DNA of 63,452 nt from JAKFYM01 sp964416595 (GTDB lineage Bacteria > Bdellovibrionota > UBA1018 > CAIPTA01): positions 1 through 63,452 of the forward strand of contig CAYQES010000018.1 in NCBI GenBank assembly GCA_964416595.1, read 5' to 3'. The notes beneath the pieces were generated by a model. It was given only the letters and a program-made list of their open reading frames with translations. It was not told where the DNA came from and did no database searches. Of the stretch, positions 17,181 to 25,815 are shown one piece after another. How positions within the stretch are numbered: position 1 is the stretch's first letter; each line of letters starts with the position of its first letter. The position numbers and the translations under genes are program-made.

Positions 17181-17816
17181 ATGACGGGAAAGAACAAAAA
17201 TATCGCGCTCACCATTCTTGTAGCAATTATCGTTGTAGGAGTTACTGTGGCGGTGCTAAAAAAACGCCAAGCTACGGAGGCACCCGCTCCGACGCCAGTA
17301 ACGGCAACTGAAACCCCTCAAACAACAACCACTGCAGGAGAGAAGCAAATGCCCAATTATGATTTAAATACTGATGCCGATGGCCTATCGAAAGCCGTAG
17401 CTACTCTTACCCTGGAAAAAGGCGGCGTAATCAAATGGCGCTTCTTCACGAACGATGCTCCCAACACCGTGAAACGCATCACCCAATTGATTTCTGAAGG
17501 ATTCTATAACGGAATTATTTTCCACCGCGTGGTTCCAAACTTCGTGGTGCAAGCGGGCGATCCCACTGGCACTGGCACCAGCGGATCCGGTGTGAAACTA
17601 AAAGCCGAATTCAACAAACACCAACATGTGCCCGGCATCGTTTCCATGGCGCGCACTCAGGATCCTAATTCTGCGGACAGCCAATTTTACATTATGCTCG
17701 GCACCCACCCGCACCTCGATGGCCAATACACCGTGTTTGCGAAAGTTGTGGAAGGGCAAGAGAATGTGGAAAGCATTCGCCAGGGCGATAAGATTAAAAC
17801 ATTTGTGATTGAGTAA
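17181..17816 (+). CDS. Membrane-anchored cyclophilin-type peptidyl-prolyl isomerase
   Basis: 211 residues. GAGGTG precedes the ATG. An N-terminal membrane helix (~9-27) is followed by a Pro/Thr linker (~30-55) and a cyclophilin domain (~65-211). Cyclophilin signatures are present: FHRVVPNFVVQAGDP with the catalytic Arg, SMARTQDPNSADSQFYI, and HLDGQYTVFAKVVEG. The anchor places the catalytic domain in the periplasm, where it would help fold exported proteins. It is divergent from tatC. Confidence 0.9.
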   Translation: MTGKNKNIALTILVAIIVVGVTVAVLKKRQATEAPAPTPVTATETPQTTTTAGEKQMPNYDLNTDADGLSKAVATLTLEKGGVIKWRFFTNDAPNTVKRITQLISEGFYNGIIFHRVVPNFVVQAGDPTGTGTSGSGVKLKAEFNKHQHVPGIVSMARTQDPNSADSQFYIMLGTHPHLDGQYTVFAKVVEGQENVESIRQGDKIKTFVIE

Positions 17817-17826
17817 TTCTGCAAAA

Positions 17827-18456
17827 TCAGGAATCTTCTCCGCCCTCTTTAGGAGCTTTTCCAGAGGGCGGCACGATTCCCGCCTTCGCCAACTGTTTCG
17901 CCAGGCGCTCGCTGCCGGTTTTCACCCAGAGATCATACACCCGCAACAAATCCTTGTGATTGCTCGGATTGAATCCCGTTTCTTCACTGATCTGCGCCAA
18001 GATATCCACAAAGTTTGGGAACTTCCTGGATAACTCTAAAAACAATTGGGACTTAGATTTTCTTTCCTCTAAGCGCGCCACGTTTTCGTAAGCTGCGCCG
18101 CCCATGCCGATATAATAATCCACATCCACCAATTTACGATTCAAGCTATCGCTGAAAAATCCGGCCACATAGAGAGAAAAATCTCCAAGCTGCTTCAAAC
18201 GCTTTGCGCGCAGCTCTGCTTTTTCTTCTTCTAAGGCCGCCGCCAATTGGTGCGTGAGAGTTTCCGCAGGCTTGCCATCATTATCCACCGGGTAAAGATT
18301 TTCTGAATGAATATAATGGCCAAGAAGATGAACTAAATAGAGTTGAGCGTGTTCGGAGACTTCAACCTTCAAGCTCGCAACAGCTCCAGACACAGCCGCT
18401 TGAAAATACTCTCCCGGATTAAGGAAAATAATACTACCGGTATTATTTTTAGGCAC
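17827..18456 (-). CDS. Conserved hypothetical protein
   Basis: 209 residues from a GTG start with GGAAGGGG upstream. I do not recognise a family. The protein is mostly alpha-helical, soluble, with no signal peptide; it has a His-rich LLGHYIHSENLY segment around 44-55, an acidic helix near 75-85, and a Pro/Gly-rich C-terminal tail. It follows lpxH on the same strand after 89 bases and is convergent with the cyclophilin gene. Coding character and length make it likely real. Confidence 0.65.
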   Translation of the reverse strand: MPKNNTGSIIFLNPGEYFQAAVSGAVASLKVEVSEHAQLYLVHLLGHYIHSENLYPVDNDGKPAETLTHQLAAALEEEKAELRAKRLKQLGDFSLYVAGFFSDSLNRKLVDVDYYIGMGGAAYENVARLEERKSKSQLFLELSRKFPNFVDILAQISEETGFNPSNHKDLLRVYDLWVKTGSERLAKQLAKAGIVPPSGKAPKEGGEDS

Positions 18457-18545
18457 CCAAGACCCCTTCCTTCAGGCCCCTCCCCCAAGAGGAGAGTAAC
18501 TATAATTGTACCATGAACCAGGAAAGAGGCAAAAATACCCTCCGC

Positions 18546-19286
18546 TTAAGCGTATTTTTTCACCTGGAAACGATCAGCCCCTCCCCCCAAAACCCCATAA
18601 ATAAGATCCGAGGAAAAGCCTAAATTCAAGTATTCGCCTTTAGTGCCCCCCTCTTCCACAAGGATTTGATCCCGCAAGTGAGAGTGGCCAACAAGAACGT
18701 GTTGCGCGCCTTCGCGAATTTTCTCTTTAGCAAAATCCAGGTAAAGGGCCCGTAAACGCTGCTGATTTTCTGGCCCACCCTTTTGCGGATTATTGTATTT
18801 ACGGCTTTCCTGGCTAGATCGGTTGCCAATGCGCTCAATCCATACTCCCGGCACTATATCTACTAGTATGCGAAACCACCCACTCCTCGTCACAAAACGT
18901 AGGAAATGGTAACCAGTATCTTCGGGATCAATCCGATCGCCATGGGAGATGAAAAACTTCTTCCCATTCAATTCCAAAGGAAAATCTTCTGCACGCACTT
19001 CGATGTTTTGGTGATCTGCAAATACCTTCGCTAAATAAAAATCATGGTTCCCTTCTAGATAATAAACTTTCACGCCGCCCTGGGCCGCTTGCCGTATCGC
19101 CTCTAGTGCCCTGTGAAATTTAGCCTGAAAAATTTCTTTTGCTCCGATAAACAAATCAAAAATATCTCCACCCAAGATGAGCACATCATTTGGCTGCGGT
19201 AATGTTTTTACAAAAGAAGCGAAACGATTGATGGCTTGGGGATCATCGCTGGTGAGATGCAAATCGGACACAAAAAAAACGTTCAT
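18546..19286 (-). CDS. lpxH: UDP-2,3-diacylglucosamine diphosphatase LpxH-like
   Basis: 246 residues. LpxH hydrolyses UDP-2,3-diacylglucosamine to lipid X in lipid A synthesis at the inner membrane. The calcineurin-like metal sites are all visible in order: DLHL (near residue 8), GGDIFD, GNHD, SHGD and GHSH. Length matches LpxH (about 240). Membership of the wider metallophosphatase family is certain; LpxH versus a paralogue is inferred from length and motif spacing. Confidence 0.85.
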   Translation of the reverse strand: MNVFFVSDLHLTSDDPQAINRFASFVKTLPQPNDVLILGGDIFDLFIGAKEIFQAKFHRALEAIRQAAQGGVKVYYLEGNHDFYLAKVFADHQNIEVRAEDFPLELNGKKFFISHGDRIDPEDTGYHFLRFVTRSGWFRILVDIVPGVWIERIGNRSSQESRKYNNPQKGGPENQQRLRALYLDFAKEKIREGAQHVLVGHSHLRDQILVEEGGTKGEYLNLGFSSDLIYGVLGGGADRFQVKKYA

Positions 19287-19304
19287 TTCCCCACTGTAAT
19301 TGAG

Positions 19305-19658
19305 TCAGATCCGGCGATCAAGGATGCGGCCATGGCGGGGTCCCTTAGCTGAACCAAGTGATTGTAAAATTACGTGGATTTCTGAGTTTTTAATCACTCG
19401 CACCACTGCACCAGAGCTGCTCTTCACGAGGATTACGGGTTTATCCTGCTGTTGGGTAACTTCCGTGCTTAAAAAGTTTTTTTGGAATTCTTCTGAATCG
19501 GCCAAGGCCTTGGCTGCCAGTTCCGCCTCTTCAGCGGACGCCTCTTTTTCCGGCTCACGATTCTGACCCTGCTGGGAATTAGAGTCGCGGGTGGCGTTAC
19601 CTGTTTTCAGCGTTGTAAAAAACTGCCGAAGCGGTGGCAGGATTTTTCCCGATTGCAT
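19305..19658 (-). CDS. Hypothetical protein
   Basis: 117 residues. A strong ribosome site (GGGGAGGG) precedes ATG 19658. The middle is Glu/Ala-rich and probably helical (~33-62); the C-terminal part has a short beta-like PVILVKSSSGAVVRVI segment and a basic end. No signal peptide or membrane helix. It lies 18 bases upstream of lpxH on the same strand and may be co-transcribed. Function unknown. Confidence 0.6.
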   Translation of the reverse strand: MQSGKILPPLRQFFTTLKTGNATRDSNSQQGQNREPEKEASAEEAELAAKALADSEEFQKNFLSTEVTQQQDKPVILVKSSSGAVVRVIKNSEIHVILQSLGSAKGPRHGRILDRRI

Positions 19659-19721
19659 AAGCCCTCCCCTATGCTTATCGGTAAAAAAAGGTCCCGCTTA
19701 AACGAATATAGCCCGATCAAA

Positions 19722-19793
19722 TCAAACCAGTACAAATACCGCAGCTAAAGCAAAGATCCCCAAACTCAAAAAATGTAGCGTGAGACGCTTCAT
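19722..19793 (-). CDS. 23-residue hydrophobic peptide coupled to the upstream lipoprotein gene
   Basis: Reads MKRLTLHFLSLGIF then ALAAVFVLV and stops with TGA at 19722. It begins with two basic residues and is otherwise one hydrophobic helix, so it would sit in the inner membrane. The start ATG (19791-19793) overlaps the stop of the upstream lipoprotein gene as ATGA, and GAGGAG lies 9 bases before it. The overlap and strong ribosome site argue for real, coupled translation. Function unknown; small membrane proteins of this kind often modulate a partner. Confidence 0.55.
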   Translation of the reverse strand: MKRLTLHFLSLGIFALAAVFVLV

Positions 19794-20038
19794 CTGGATC
19801 TCCTCATGGCCGGGGTTTCCCGTACCCGAGTTTCTTCTTCTTCTTCTTCTTTGGCCTTTATCTCTTTTTCACTGCCCCAAGCTGCCACATCGCCCTTCCG
19901 GTAGGGATCCACAGAGGAAATATTCCGATCGTAACAAGCATCGTTATTGCAATTAGTACTAGCACAAGAACCCAGCAAAGTAGAAAGGCCCGCTAAGGGA
20001 AGAACTACGGTAGTTATATATTTCCATGCTCTTTTCAT
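19790..20038 (-). CDS. Small predicted lipoprotein
   Basis: 82 residues from ATG 20038, preceded by a G-rich ribosome site. The signal peptide ends in LLGSC, a lipobox with Cys25 as the lipidated residue. The mature part is polar, with two more Cys close together (NCNNDAC), a Glu-rich run (~62-72) and an Arg-rich end. An upstream start at 20068 would add 10 residues before the signal peptide. Not a family I recognise. It overlaps the 23-residue peptide gene downstream. Confidence 0.65.
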   Translation of the reverse strand: MKRAWKYITTVVLPLAGLSTLLGSCASTNCNNDACYDRNISSVDPYRKGDVAAWGSEKEIKAKEEEEEETRVRETPAMRRSR

Positions 20039-20082
20039 ATCCAACCCCCCTCTACAAATTAAATTCATTTATTCTTTAAAAT

Positions 20083-20114
20083 CCCTGGCTGGAAGCTTAC
20101 GCCCCCAGCCAGGG
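20083..20114 (-). terminator. Terminator after flagellin gene 1
   Basis: CCCTGGCTGG (20083-20092) pairs perfectly with CCAGCCAGGG (20105-20114) over a 12-base loop. On the minus strand it is followed by ATTTTAAAG, a short U-tract. It lies 43 bases after the flagellin stop. Confidence 0.65.
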
Positions 20115-20156
20115 CTGGGCTTAAGATCTGCCGCTAAAAGCTGATCTTTAATAATT

Positions 20157-20984
20157 TTACAAGAGTTTCAGTGCGCTGTTAGGAGCAGCGTTGGCCTGAG
20201 CCAATACTGAGATACCAGCGTTCTGCAATATTTGGTTCTTCACCATGTTGGAAGTCTCTGCAGCGATGTCTGTATCCATGATACGAGACTTAGCTTCCGA
20301 GAGGTTCTCCACGGCGATTCCGATACTGTTTGAGCTAGAGTGCAAGCGGTTCTGCATAGCACCCAAGTCAGAACGGTTTTCGTTCACGCGCTTGATGGCT
20401 TCGTCGATAGCACCCAAGCTGTCGAGGGCTCCGTCTTTAGAAGAGAGCGATAATCCACCCACGCCCAAAGCATCGGCCTTCACGTTCGACTTGGAAGGAT
20501 CGAATTTAATTTGGTTCATTTCTCCAGCGGAAGTGCCCACTTGGAAAGAAAGTTCGCGGCCCTCGCCAGAAAGTAGGTTCGTTCCGTTATAGTTTGTCAC
20601 CATAGCGATACGATCTACCTCAGACTTCAAGCTCTGCATTTCTTTGTCGAGGAAACCACGTTCGTTGTCTCCTACGGTGTCAGAAGCGGCTTGAACAGAG
20701 AGTTCCCGCAAGCGGATAAGGATGTTGGAAACTTCGTTGATTCCACCTTCCGCAGTTTGTACGAAGGAAATACCGTCGTTGGCGTTTCTTTGAGCCATTT
20801 TCAAGCCCCGAACCGTGGCTTCCAAATTGTTAGAAATGGAAAGACCGGCGGCATCGTCGCCCGATTTGGTGATCCGTTGACCAGAGCTCAAACGAGCATA
20901 GGATTTACCTGCTTCGTTTGAAGTCTGAGTTAGATTCCTCTGCGTAGAGAGGGATGGTACGTTAGTAGCGATTCTTAAGCCCAT
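20157..20984 (-). CDS. fliC: Flagellin 1
   Basis: 275 residues. Structural protein of the flagellar filament. The N-terminal D0/D1 helices (MGLRIATN start, NEAGKSYARLSSGQRI, NDGISFVQTAEGGINEV, LRELSVQAASDT) and the C-terminal D1/D0 helices (ENLSEAKSRIMDTDIAAE, ILAQ-like end) are both present; the variable D2/D3 centre is minimal, giving a short flagellin as in Bdellovibrio. AAAAAGGAG precedes the ATG. A sigma-28-like promoter lies 73 bases upstream and a terminator follows, so it is a single-gene unit. Confidence 0.95.
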   Translation of the reverse strand: MGLRIATNVPSLSTQRNLTQTSNEAGKSYARLSSGQRITKSGDDAAGLSISNNLEATVRGLKMAQRNANDGISFVQTAEGGINEVSNILIRLRELSVQAASDTVGDNERGFLDKEMQSLKSEVDRIAMVTNYNGTNLLSGEGRELSFQVGTSAGEMNQIKFDPSKSNVKADALGVGGLSLSSKDGALDSLGAIDEAIKRVNENRSDLGAMQNRLHSSSNSIGIAVENLSEAKSRIMDTDIAAETSNMVKNQILQNAGISVLAQANAAPNSALKLL

Positions 20985-21057
20985 TGGTTACACTCCTTTT
21001 TGATTCCAATCTCACTCTGGTTATTCAGAGTGATTTGATCAACTAGTTACGTGTAAC

Positions 21058-21084
21058 CTTTCGGTGCCGTGTATCAAAACTTAA
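21058..21084 (-). promoter_or_regulatory. Sigma-28-like promoter of flagellin gene 1
   Basis: On the minus strand TTAAGTTT, 11 bases, ACCGAAAG: compare the flagellar sigma-28 consensus TAAAGTTT-N11-GCCGATAA. The -35 differs at one position and the spacing is exact. Predicted leader is about 70 bases. Confidence 0.65.
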
Positions 21085-21110
21085 GTAAAAAAGTACACTA
21101 TTATCATAAA

Positions 21111-21141
21111 AAATTAGGAGGGCTAAATACCCTCCTAATTT
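21111..21141 (-). terminator. Terminator after flagellin gene 2
   Basis: AAATTAGGAGGG pairs perfectly with CCCTCCTAATTT over a 7-base loop, followed on the minus strand by TTTTTTATG. It lies ~62 bases beyond the flagellin 2 stop and just upstream of the flagellin 1 promoter, insulating the two genes. Confidence 0.85.
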
Positions 21142-21203
21142 CAGTGGGTTAGATCGCTATGATCAGGCTCGAGAAACAGGGCTCGAGCCCTGCCTTCGAG
21201 AGA

Positions 21204-22034
21204 TTAGAGCAATTTAAGAGCTTGGTTTTGGCTGCTATTCGCTTGAGCCAACACTGCAGTACCAGCCTGGGAAAGGATGCTCTGCTTAGTTAGTTCAGAC
21301 GATTCAGAAGCCATGTCAGCATCGCGGATCCGTGAATTCGCAGCGGCCAAGTTCTCAGTAGCGATACCGAGGTTGTTCACTGTGGAAGACAAACGGTTCT
21401 GCAAGGCACCGAGCGAAGCGCGGTTTTCATTCACCGACATGATGGCCACGTCGATCTTTGCCAAGTTTTCTTGGGCAGATGCTTTGGTCATCGTACTGGT
21501 GTCACCTAGGCCAAGTTTTCCCAAGGTTACATCTGTATTCGCCGTAGTAAATTGTAGTCTGTCTTGCTCGGGATCGTTCTCGATTCCCACTTGGAAATCC
21601 AAAGTTTCACCGGATCCGTTCAAAAGAGAGCGGCCGTTGAACTTGGTCACCTGAGAGATACGATCGATCTCACCCTTCAAGGCTTGGAATTCCTTGTCGG
21701 TAAAACCACGTTCTGCATCACCCACGGTATCAGAAGCGGCTTGTACGCTTAATTCCCGCAGACGGAGCAAGATGTTAGACACTTCGTTGATACCACCCTC
21801 AGCCGTTTGGATGAGAGAAATACCGTCGTTAGCGTTGCGGTTGGCTTGTTGCATGGAGCGGATGCTGCCCTTCAACTTTTCCGAGATCGCAAGGCCTGCA
21901 GCGTCGTCACCAGCTTTCGTGATACGAGCACCGCTAGATAGTTTGTTCAAAGTGTTAGCTTGTTTCTCGTTAGAGAGACCCAAGTTCCTTTGAGCGTTCA
22001 TAGATTGAACGTTGGTTGCAATACGTAAACCCAT
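21204..22034 (-). CDS. fliC: Flagellin 2
   Basis: 276 residues, a close paralogue of flagellin 1. It shares MGLRIATN, LNKLSSGARITKAGDDAAGL, NANDGISLIQTAEGGI, LRELSVQAASDT and the C-terminal helix ending QALKLL. Differences concentrate in the central region (~130-210), as expected of subunits packing in one filament. A GGAGGAG ribosome site precedes the ATG. It has its own sigma-28-like promoter with a long leader and its own terminator. Confidence 0.95.
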   Translation of the reverse strand: MGLRIATNVQSMNAQRNLGLSNEKQANTLNKLSSGARITKAGDDAAGLAISEKLKGSIRSMQQANRNANDGISLIQTAEGGINEVSNILLRLRELSVQAASDTVGDAERGFTDKEFQALKGEIDRISQVTKFNGRSLLNGSGETLDFQVGIENDPEQDRLQFTTANTDVTLGKLGLGDTSTMTKASAQENLAKIDVAIMSVNENRASLGALQNRLSSTVNNLGIATENLAAANSRIRDADMASESSELTKQSILSQAGTAVLAQANSSQNQALKLL

Positions 22035-22200
22035 AATAGTAACTCCTCCTCAATAGATTGCCTTAACCGTCCTGTGGCATTCTCTCGAAGACTCGCTACC
22101 ATGCGAACCATCGTCCAACTTCTGCTTCGCTCTTTAGGGCCCCACGCCCCTCGGAACTCTGGCTGATGCTGGGCTGCAAGTTATACTCGCTGCACAACAC

Positions 22201-22227
22201 TCATCGGTGCGCACGTTTGGCCCTTAA
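22201..22227 (-). promoter_or_regulatory. Sigma-28-like promoter of flagellin gene 2
   Basis: On the minus strand TTAAGGGC, 11 bases, ACCGATGA, close to the sigma-28 consensus with the same N11 spacing and the same TTAAG/ACCGA cores as the flagellin 1 promoter. It implies a leader of about 165 bases (22035-22200), much longer than that of flagellin 1. From 22228 to 22422 I see only A/T-rich sequence upstream of the next plus-strand gene. Confidence 0.6.
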
Positions 22228-22422
22228 GGAAAAAAAGAAGTCTTTCACTTTTTTTTCGTTAGCAGGTATAAATAAATAGTATTTTAGTCGGATATTAACG
22301 TATAAACCATTTAATTTTGACTAGAGAGCAAATCCCCGTCGATACCAAAGTAAATTACACCAACAATACGAGGCTTACTTTTACTCCTTTCTCTCCTCAC
22401 AATAATAAAAAGGAACATATTT

Positions 22423-23529
22423 ATGTGGATCATCGCCCGCCTTGCTATCGCTTTTGTTGGATTCTGCGTTCGTCATTTGCGCTTTCACACCCATTTTGAT
22501 TTGGAAACCATCGAAGGGATTTCTTACGCACAAACTTTTAAGGGCGGATGGTTATTAAATTTTTTAAGCCGCAATAAAACTCACCTCTTAGCCATTCCCA
22601 CCAATAAAAACATTTTTTTCGAAATCATACGGGAAACCAAGATCGATCATTTCTGCAAAAGCATTGGCCTCAACGGGGAATTCCAAACGGGCGACACAAA
22701 TTTCGACCAAAAACTTTACATCAAATGCGATCATGTGATTTTTGGGAAATTTTTAAAAGAAAGCTCCAAAACGCGGGCCATTCTTTTAGAGCTATTCGAA
22801 AAAGATTTTCAGATTAAAAAAATCTGGTGCAACGGTCACTACATTTTCTTGGAATCCAGCGCACGCCTAGATCCGCCGCTATTATGGGTGCTGAAGCTTA
22901 ATGAGATCCGTAAAGAGCTAGACGCATTTTACCAAATGCCCCGTGAGAAATTCTCCGACCCTTATTTTGCCCGGGCCATTTTCATTGAAGCCATACTTTG
23001 GGGAATAACTGGGTATTCCCTGGTATCAATGATTGAAAATTCCGCACACCCGGAAAGTTACTACCCAGATTCTATGCAGTTGATTTTGTGGGGTTTAGGA
23101 TTTAGTGCCGTGATTTTTGTTTTGTTGTGCTTGCTGATTTTTAAATTGTTGAAAGGCTCATCCCGCTGCCACCGGATAATGGTGGATTCTTATTTATTAT
23201 TGCTTTTATCGCTACCTCTCTTTGGCATCCAAACGCTCTCAGATTTCAATCGGGGCGCCGATATGGAACCAGGTTTTTCTATGGAAGCGAAAGTAGAAAA
23301 AAAGTGGACAGAAACCCACCGCAGCCGCCGCGGTAAACGCACCACCCACCATGTGCGCATTCACCCAGAATCCGATAATTTTAAATTACCCCGAAAAATC
23401 CAAATTTCCTCGAGCCTCTATTATTCCTTGCGAGAGGGAGAATTTATCAATATCGAACTCGGGCCTGGCCGCTTGGGATTCCCCTGGTATAGGAGCATTG
23501 GCGGCGCGAGGTATGATGTGTGGGAGTAG
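22423..23529 (+). CDS. Hypothetical membrane protein
   Basis: 368 residues, AAGGAAC ribosome site. I do not recognise a family. The first ~180 residues are soluble with basic and aromatic character and several Cys (74-105 region and Cys136). Three membrane helices follow at about 184-204, 219-243 and 254-270, then a C-terminal soluble domain with a basic RSRRGKRTTHHVRIHPES stretch and beta-like ending. It stands alone on the plus strand between the flagellins and a convergent lipoprotein gene. Confidence 0.6.
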   Translation: MWIIARLAIAFVGFCVRHLRFHTHFDLETIEGISYAQTFKGGWLLNFLSRNKTHLLAIPTNKNIFFEIIRETKIDHFCKSIGLNGEFQTGDTNFDQKLYIKCDHVIFGKFLKESSKTRAILLELFEKDFQIKKIWCNGHYIFLESSARLDPPLLWVLKLNEIRKELDAFYQMPREKFSDPYFARAIFIEAILWGITGYSLVSMIENSAHPESYYPDSMQLILWGLGFSAVIFVLLCLLIFKLLKGSSRCHRIMVDSYLLLLLSLPLFGIQTLSDFNRGADMEPGFSMEAKVEKKWTETHRSRRGKRTTHHVRIHPESDNFKLPRKIQISSSLYYSLREGEFINIELGPGRLGFPWYRSIGGARYDVWE

Positions 23530-23536
23530 AATAAAA

Positions 23537-23566
23537 AACCCGCTCTGCCTTTAAGCAGAGCGGGTT
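23537..23566 (-). terminator. Terminator after the 221-residue lipoprotein gene
   Basis: AACCCGCTCTGC pairs perfectly with GCAGAGCGGGTT over a 6-base loop. The U-tract (TTTTTTAT) is on the minus strand, so it mainly ends the lipoprotein transcript 22 bases beyond that gene's stop; it also lies 8 bases after the plus-strand membrane protein. Confidence 0.85.
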
Positions 23567-23588
23567 CGAAGATTTCCAAATTACTAGA

Positions 23589-24254
23589 TTAGAACATCTT
23601 AGCTAATTTGTTCATCGTAGAAGCGCTAGGCTTCTTGAAGATACCGATGAGGTCAGCACGCATCATGGCTAGCACGCCAGCGTTCTTGCCTTGAGCATCA
23701 GATCCAACGAGGCCAAGGATACCAACGGGCTCACCGGCTTTGTTATGAAAGCGGAAGGTGAGGATGGTTCCAGCCAAGTCGAGTTTGTTGAAGGGCACGA
23801 AGAAACCGAGCACTTCGGGGCCCACGTAGAACACGGTATTAAACAACTGGGGCACTTGTACGGCCACAGCAGGTAATTTTCCGGCAGCTACAGAAGGCAG
23901 AGGGCGACCACCGGGGAGAGTTTGTGGGTCGAATATGGCACCTCTATCTCCCAAGAAGTCTGTCACAGAAATCGTAAGTACTAGAAGAGTTCCGGCGCTT
24001 TGGAAGTCTGGACCAATTTGCACGCTAGAGTTGGGGTATTTAGGAATGGGAATCGTGGCACCACCATCTACGGAGAGATTGTTAAACACCATGCTTAACA
24101 CTACCCGGCCGTTTACGAGTTCCACGTCTGGACCCGTGATCCCATCGATCTTAGGATTCACGCCAGTTCCTTTACCACCACAAGCGCTGAGGGTGATTGC
24201 CATCAACACCGCTACGCCTGCGGATTTCATCTTTTTCAGTTGGATAACGTTCAT
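23589..24254 (-). CDS. Predicted lipoprotein of unknown function
   Basis: 221 residues with an AAGGAAAA ribosome site. The signal peptide ends LSAC (Cys25), followed by a Gly-rich linker, so the mature protein is lipid-anchored. The rest is beta-rich with many Val, Gly and Pro (for example IPIPKYPNSSVQIGP), suggesting a beta-sandwich. The C-terminal ~30 residues form a helix. No named family recognised. Strong expression signals (own promoter region of 300 bases, strong terminator) suggest an abundant envelope protein. Confidence 0.65.
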   Translation of the reverse strand: MNVIQLKKMKSAGVAVLMAITLSACGGKGTGVNPKIDGITGPDVELVNGRVVLSMVFNNLSVDGGATIPIPKYPNSSVQIGPDFQSAGTLLVLTISVTDFLGDRGAIFDPQTLPGGRPLPSVAAGKLPAVAVQVPQLFNTVFYVGPEVLGFFVPFNKLDLAGTILTFRFHNKAGEPVGILGLVGSDAQGKNAGVLAMMRADLIGIFKKPSASTMNKLAKMF

Positions 24255-24472
24255 TCTGTTTTCCTTTTTTATTTCTAATCGAGACAGACTAAGTTTCCGA
24301 TCCAGGTTTCCTCTTAAGATGGCAATGAGCGTACGTACAACCCTGGTTCCGATTCCTGTGCCGCCTCCCTCGTTACAATTGTAAAGGTCCGTTGATTGGA
24401 CCCTGGTTTTAAGGCTCCCCGCGAATTGCTCCCGGGGTCTAGATTGCCTTTCACCATTATTTGCATCTATTA

Positions 24473-24501
24473 AGATTAATTAACAATCTACATATAGTCA
24501 A
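24473..24501 (-). promoter_or_regulatory. Possible promoter of the lipoprotein gene
   Basis: On the minus strand TTGACT, 17 bases, TAATCT. The -35 is good and the -10 weak. It would give a ~210-base leader. The 24255-24472 stretch contains GC-rich self-complementary segments (GACCC with GGGTC around 24399-24439) but no gene that I can see. Confidence 0.35.
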
Positions 24502-24555
24502 GTATAATGGTCTTATATTAAATTCTTTTGTATTTTTAGATAGTTAAGAAAGAAT

Positions 24556-25815
24556 TTACTCGAGCGCTCGACGAATCTTAGCACCCAGCGCCCCAAGTTT
24601 GACTTCCATGGATTCATAGCCCCGATCTAAATGATAGATCCGTCGCACGCAGGTTTCACCCTTGCCCGCTAGGCCCGCCAAAACCAAGGAGGCGCTGGCC
24701 CTGAGATCCGTGGCCATCACCGTGGCCCCTCCATAGCAGCCGGGCTTGCCTTGCACATAGGCCTTTGCCCCCTCCACCCGCACCTGTGCACCCAAACGAT
24801 TGAGCTCCGGCACGTGCATGAAACGATTCTCAAAAATATTTTCCGAAATCACACTATCGCCCTGCACTTGGGCCAAGTAGGCCATCATCTGCGCCTGCAA
24901 ATCCGTGGGAAATCCTGGATAAGGCTCCGTGGAAAAATTCACACCCCGGGAAGATTTCCCAGGCCCCATTTCCACCGCATCCGCCATCACTTTTACTTCC
25001 GCTCCAGAAGTTTTTACCAAATCCAAAAAGCTTCCCAAGCAATCGGCATCCATTCCTTCCACGCGCACGCGGCCGCCGGTCATAGGACCAGCCAAAAGCA
25101 AGGTTCCCGCCTCAATGCGATCAAACATCACTTCGTAATCCGCGCCGCCGAGGGAGCTCACGCCATCCACCGTAATATCGCTTTCACCTTCGCCCTGGAT
25201 CTTGGCTCCCATGGCCCTCAACAGCTTCACCAAATCCACGATCTCCGGCTCCCGAGCGCAATTTCGCAAAACCGTGCGCCCCTCCGCTAAAGAAGCGGCC
25301 ATCAATAAATGTTCGGTGGCACCAACACTAGGAGAACGAAAAGAAATTTCCGCCCCCTTCAATCCCTTAGGGCATGCACCGATTACATAGCCTTGCTCCA
25401 GGCTGAGTGTGGCTCCCATTTTTTCCAAACCAGAAAGATGCAAATCCACAGGCCGAGTGCCAATGGCACAACCACCAGGCAGAGAAACTTTGGCTTTTTT
25501 CGCTCGCGCCAAAAGCGGACCCAACATTAAAATCGACGCCCGCATCGTGCGCACTAAATCGTAGGGCGCCTCCGTGGAAGAAAGGGCGGGATTTTCGATC
25601 TCCACCACATCCGCCGCATGCTCAGCTTTTGCTCCAATGCCGCGCAAAAGTTTTAGAGTGGTTTCAATATCCTTTAGCTGCGGAACCCGGCGGAGGCGAA
25701 TGGGTTTGGCCGTTAGAATCGTAGCGAATAACAAAGGCAAAGCGCTATTCTTGCTACCACTGGCTCTCACTGTTCCCGAAAGGGTGTTGCCCCCTTCTAC
25801 TAAAAACTTATGCAT
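24556..25815 (-). CDS. murA: UDP-N-acetylglucosamine 1-carboxyvinyltransferase MurA
   Basis: 419 residues, normal length. MurA transfers enolpyruvate from PEP to UDP-GlcNAc, the first committed step of peptidoglycan synthesis. The SGSKNSALP start region with the conserved Lys, GGCAIGTRPVDLHL with the active-site Cys116 (the fosfomycin target) and YPGFPTDLQAQ with the catalytic Asp are all present. It overlaps prmC by eight bases at its 5' end, in the run rpmE-prfA-prmC-murA. Confidence 0.96.
   Translation of the reverse strand: MHKFLVEGGNTLSGTVRASGSKNSALPLLFATILTAKPIRLRRVPQLKDIETTLKLLRGIGAKAEHAADVVEIENPALSSTEAPYDLVRTMRASILMLGPLLARAKKAKVSLPGGCAIGTRPVDLHLSGLEKMGATLSLEQGYVIGACPKGLKGAEISFRSPSVGATEHLLMAASLAEGRTVLRNCAREPEIVDLVKLLRAMGAKIQGEGESDITVDGVSSLGGADYEVMFDRIEAGTLLLAGPMTGGRVRVEGMDADCLGSFLDLVKTSGAEVKVMADAVEMGPGKSSRGVNFSTEPYPGFPTDLQAQMMAYLAQVQGDSVISENIFENRFMHVPELNRLGAQVRVEGAKAYVQGKPGCYGGATVMATDLRASASLVLAGLAGKGETCVRRIYHLDRGYESMEVKLGALGAKIRRALE

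Noticed and set aside
24751..25290. 179-residue frame on the plus strand
   Set aside because: It lies fully antisense to murA, is rich in His and Arg as expected of a shadow frame, and has no ribosome site.
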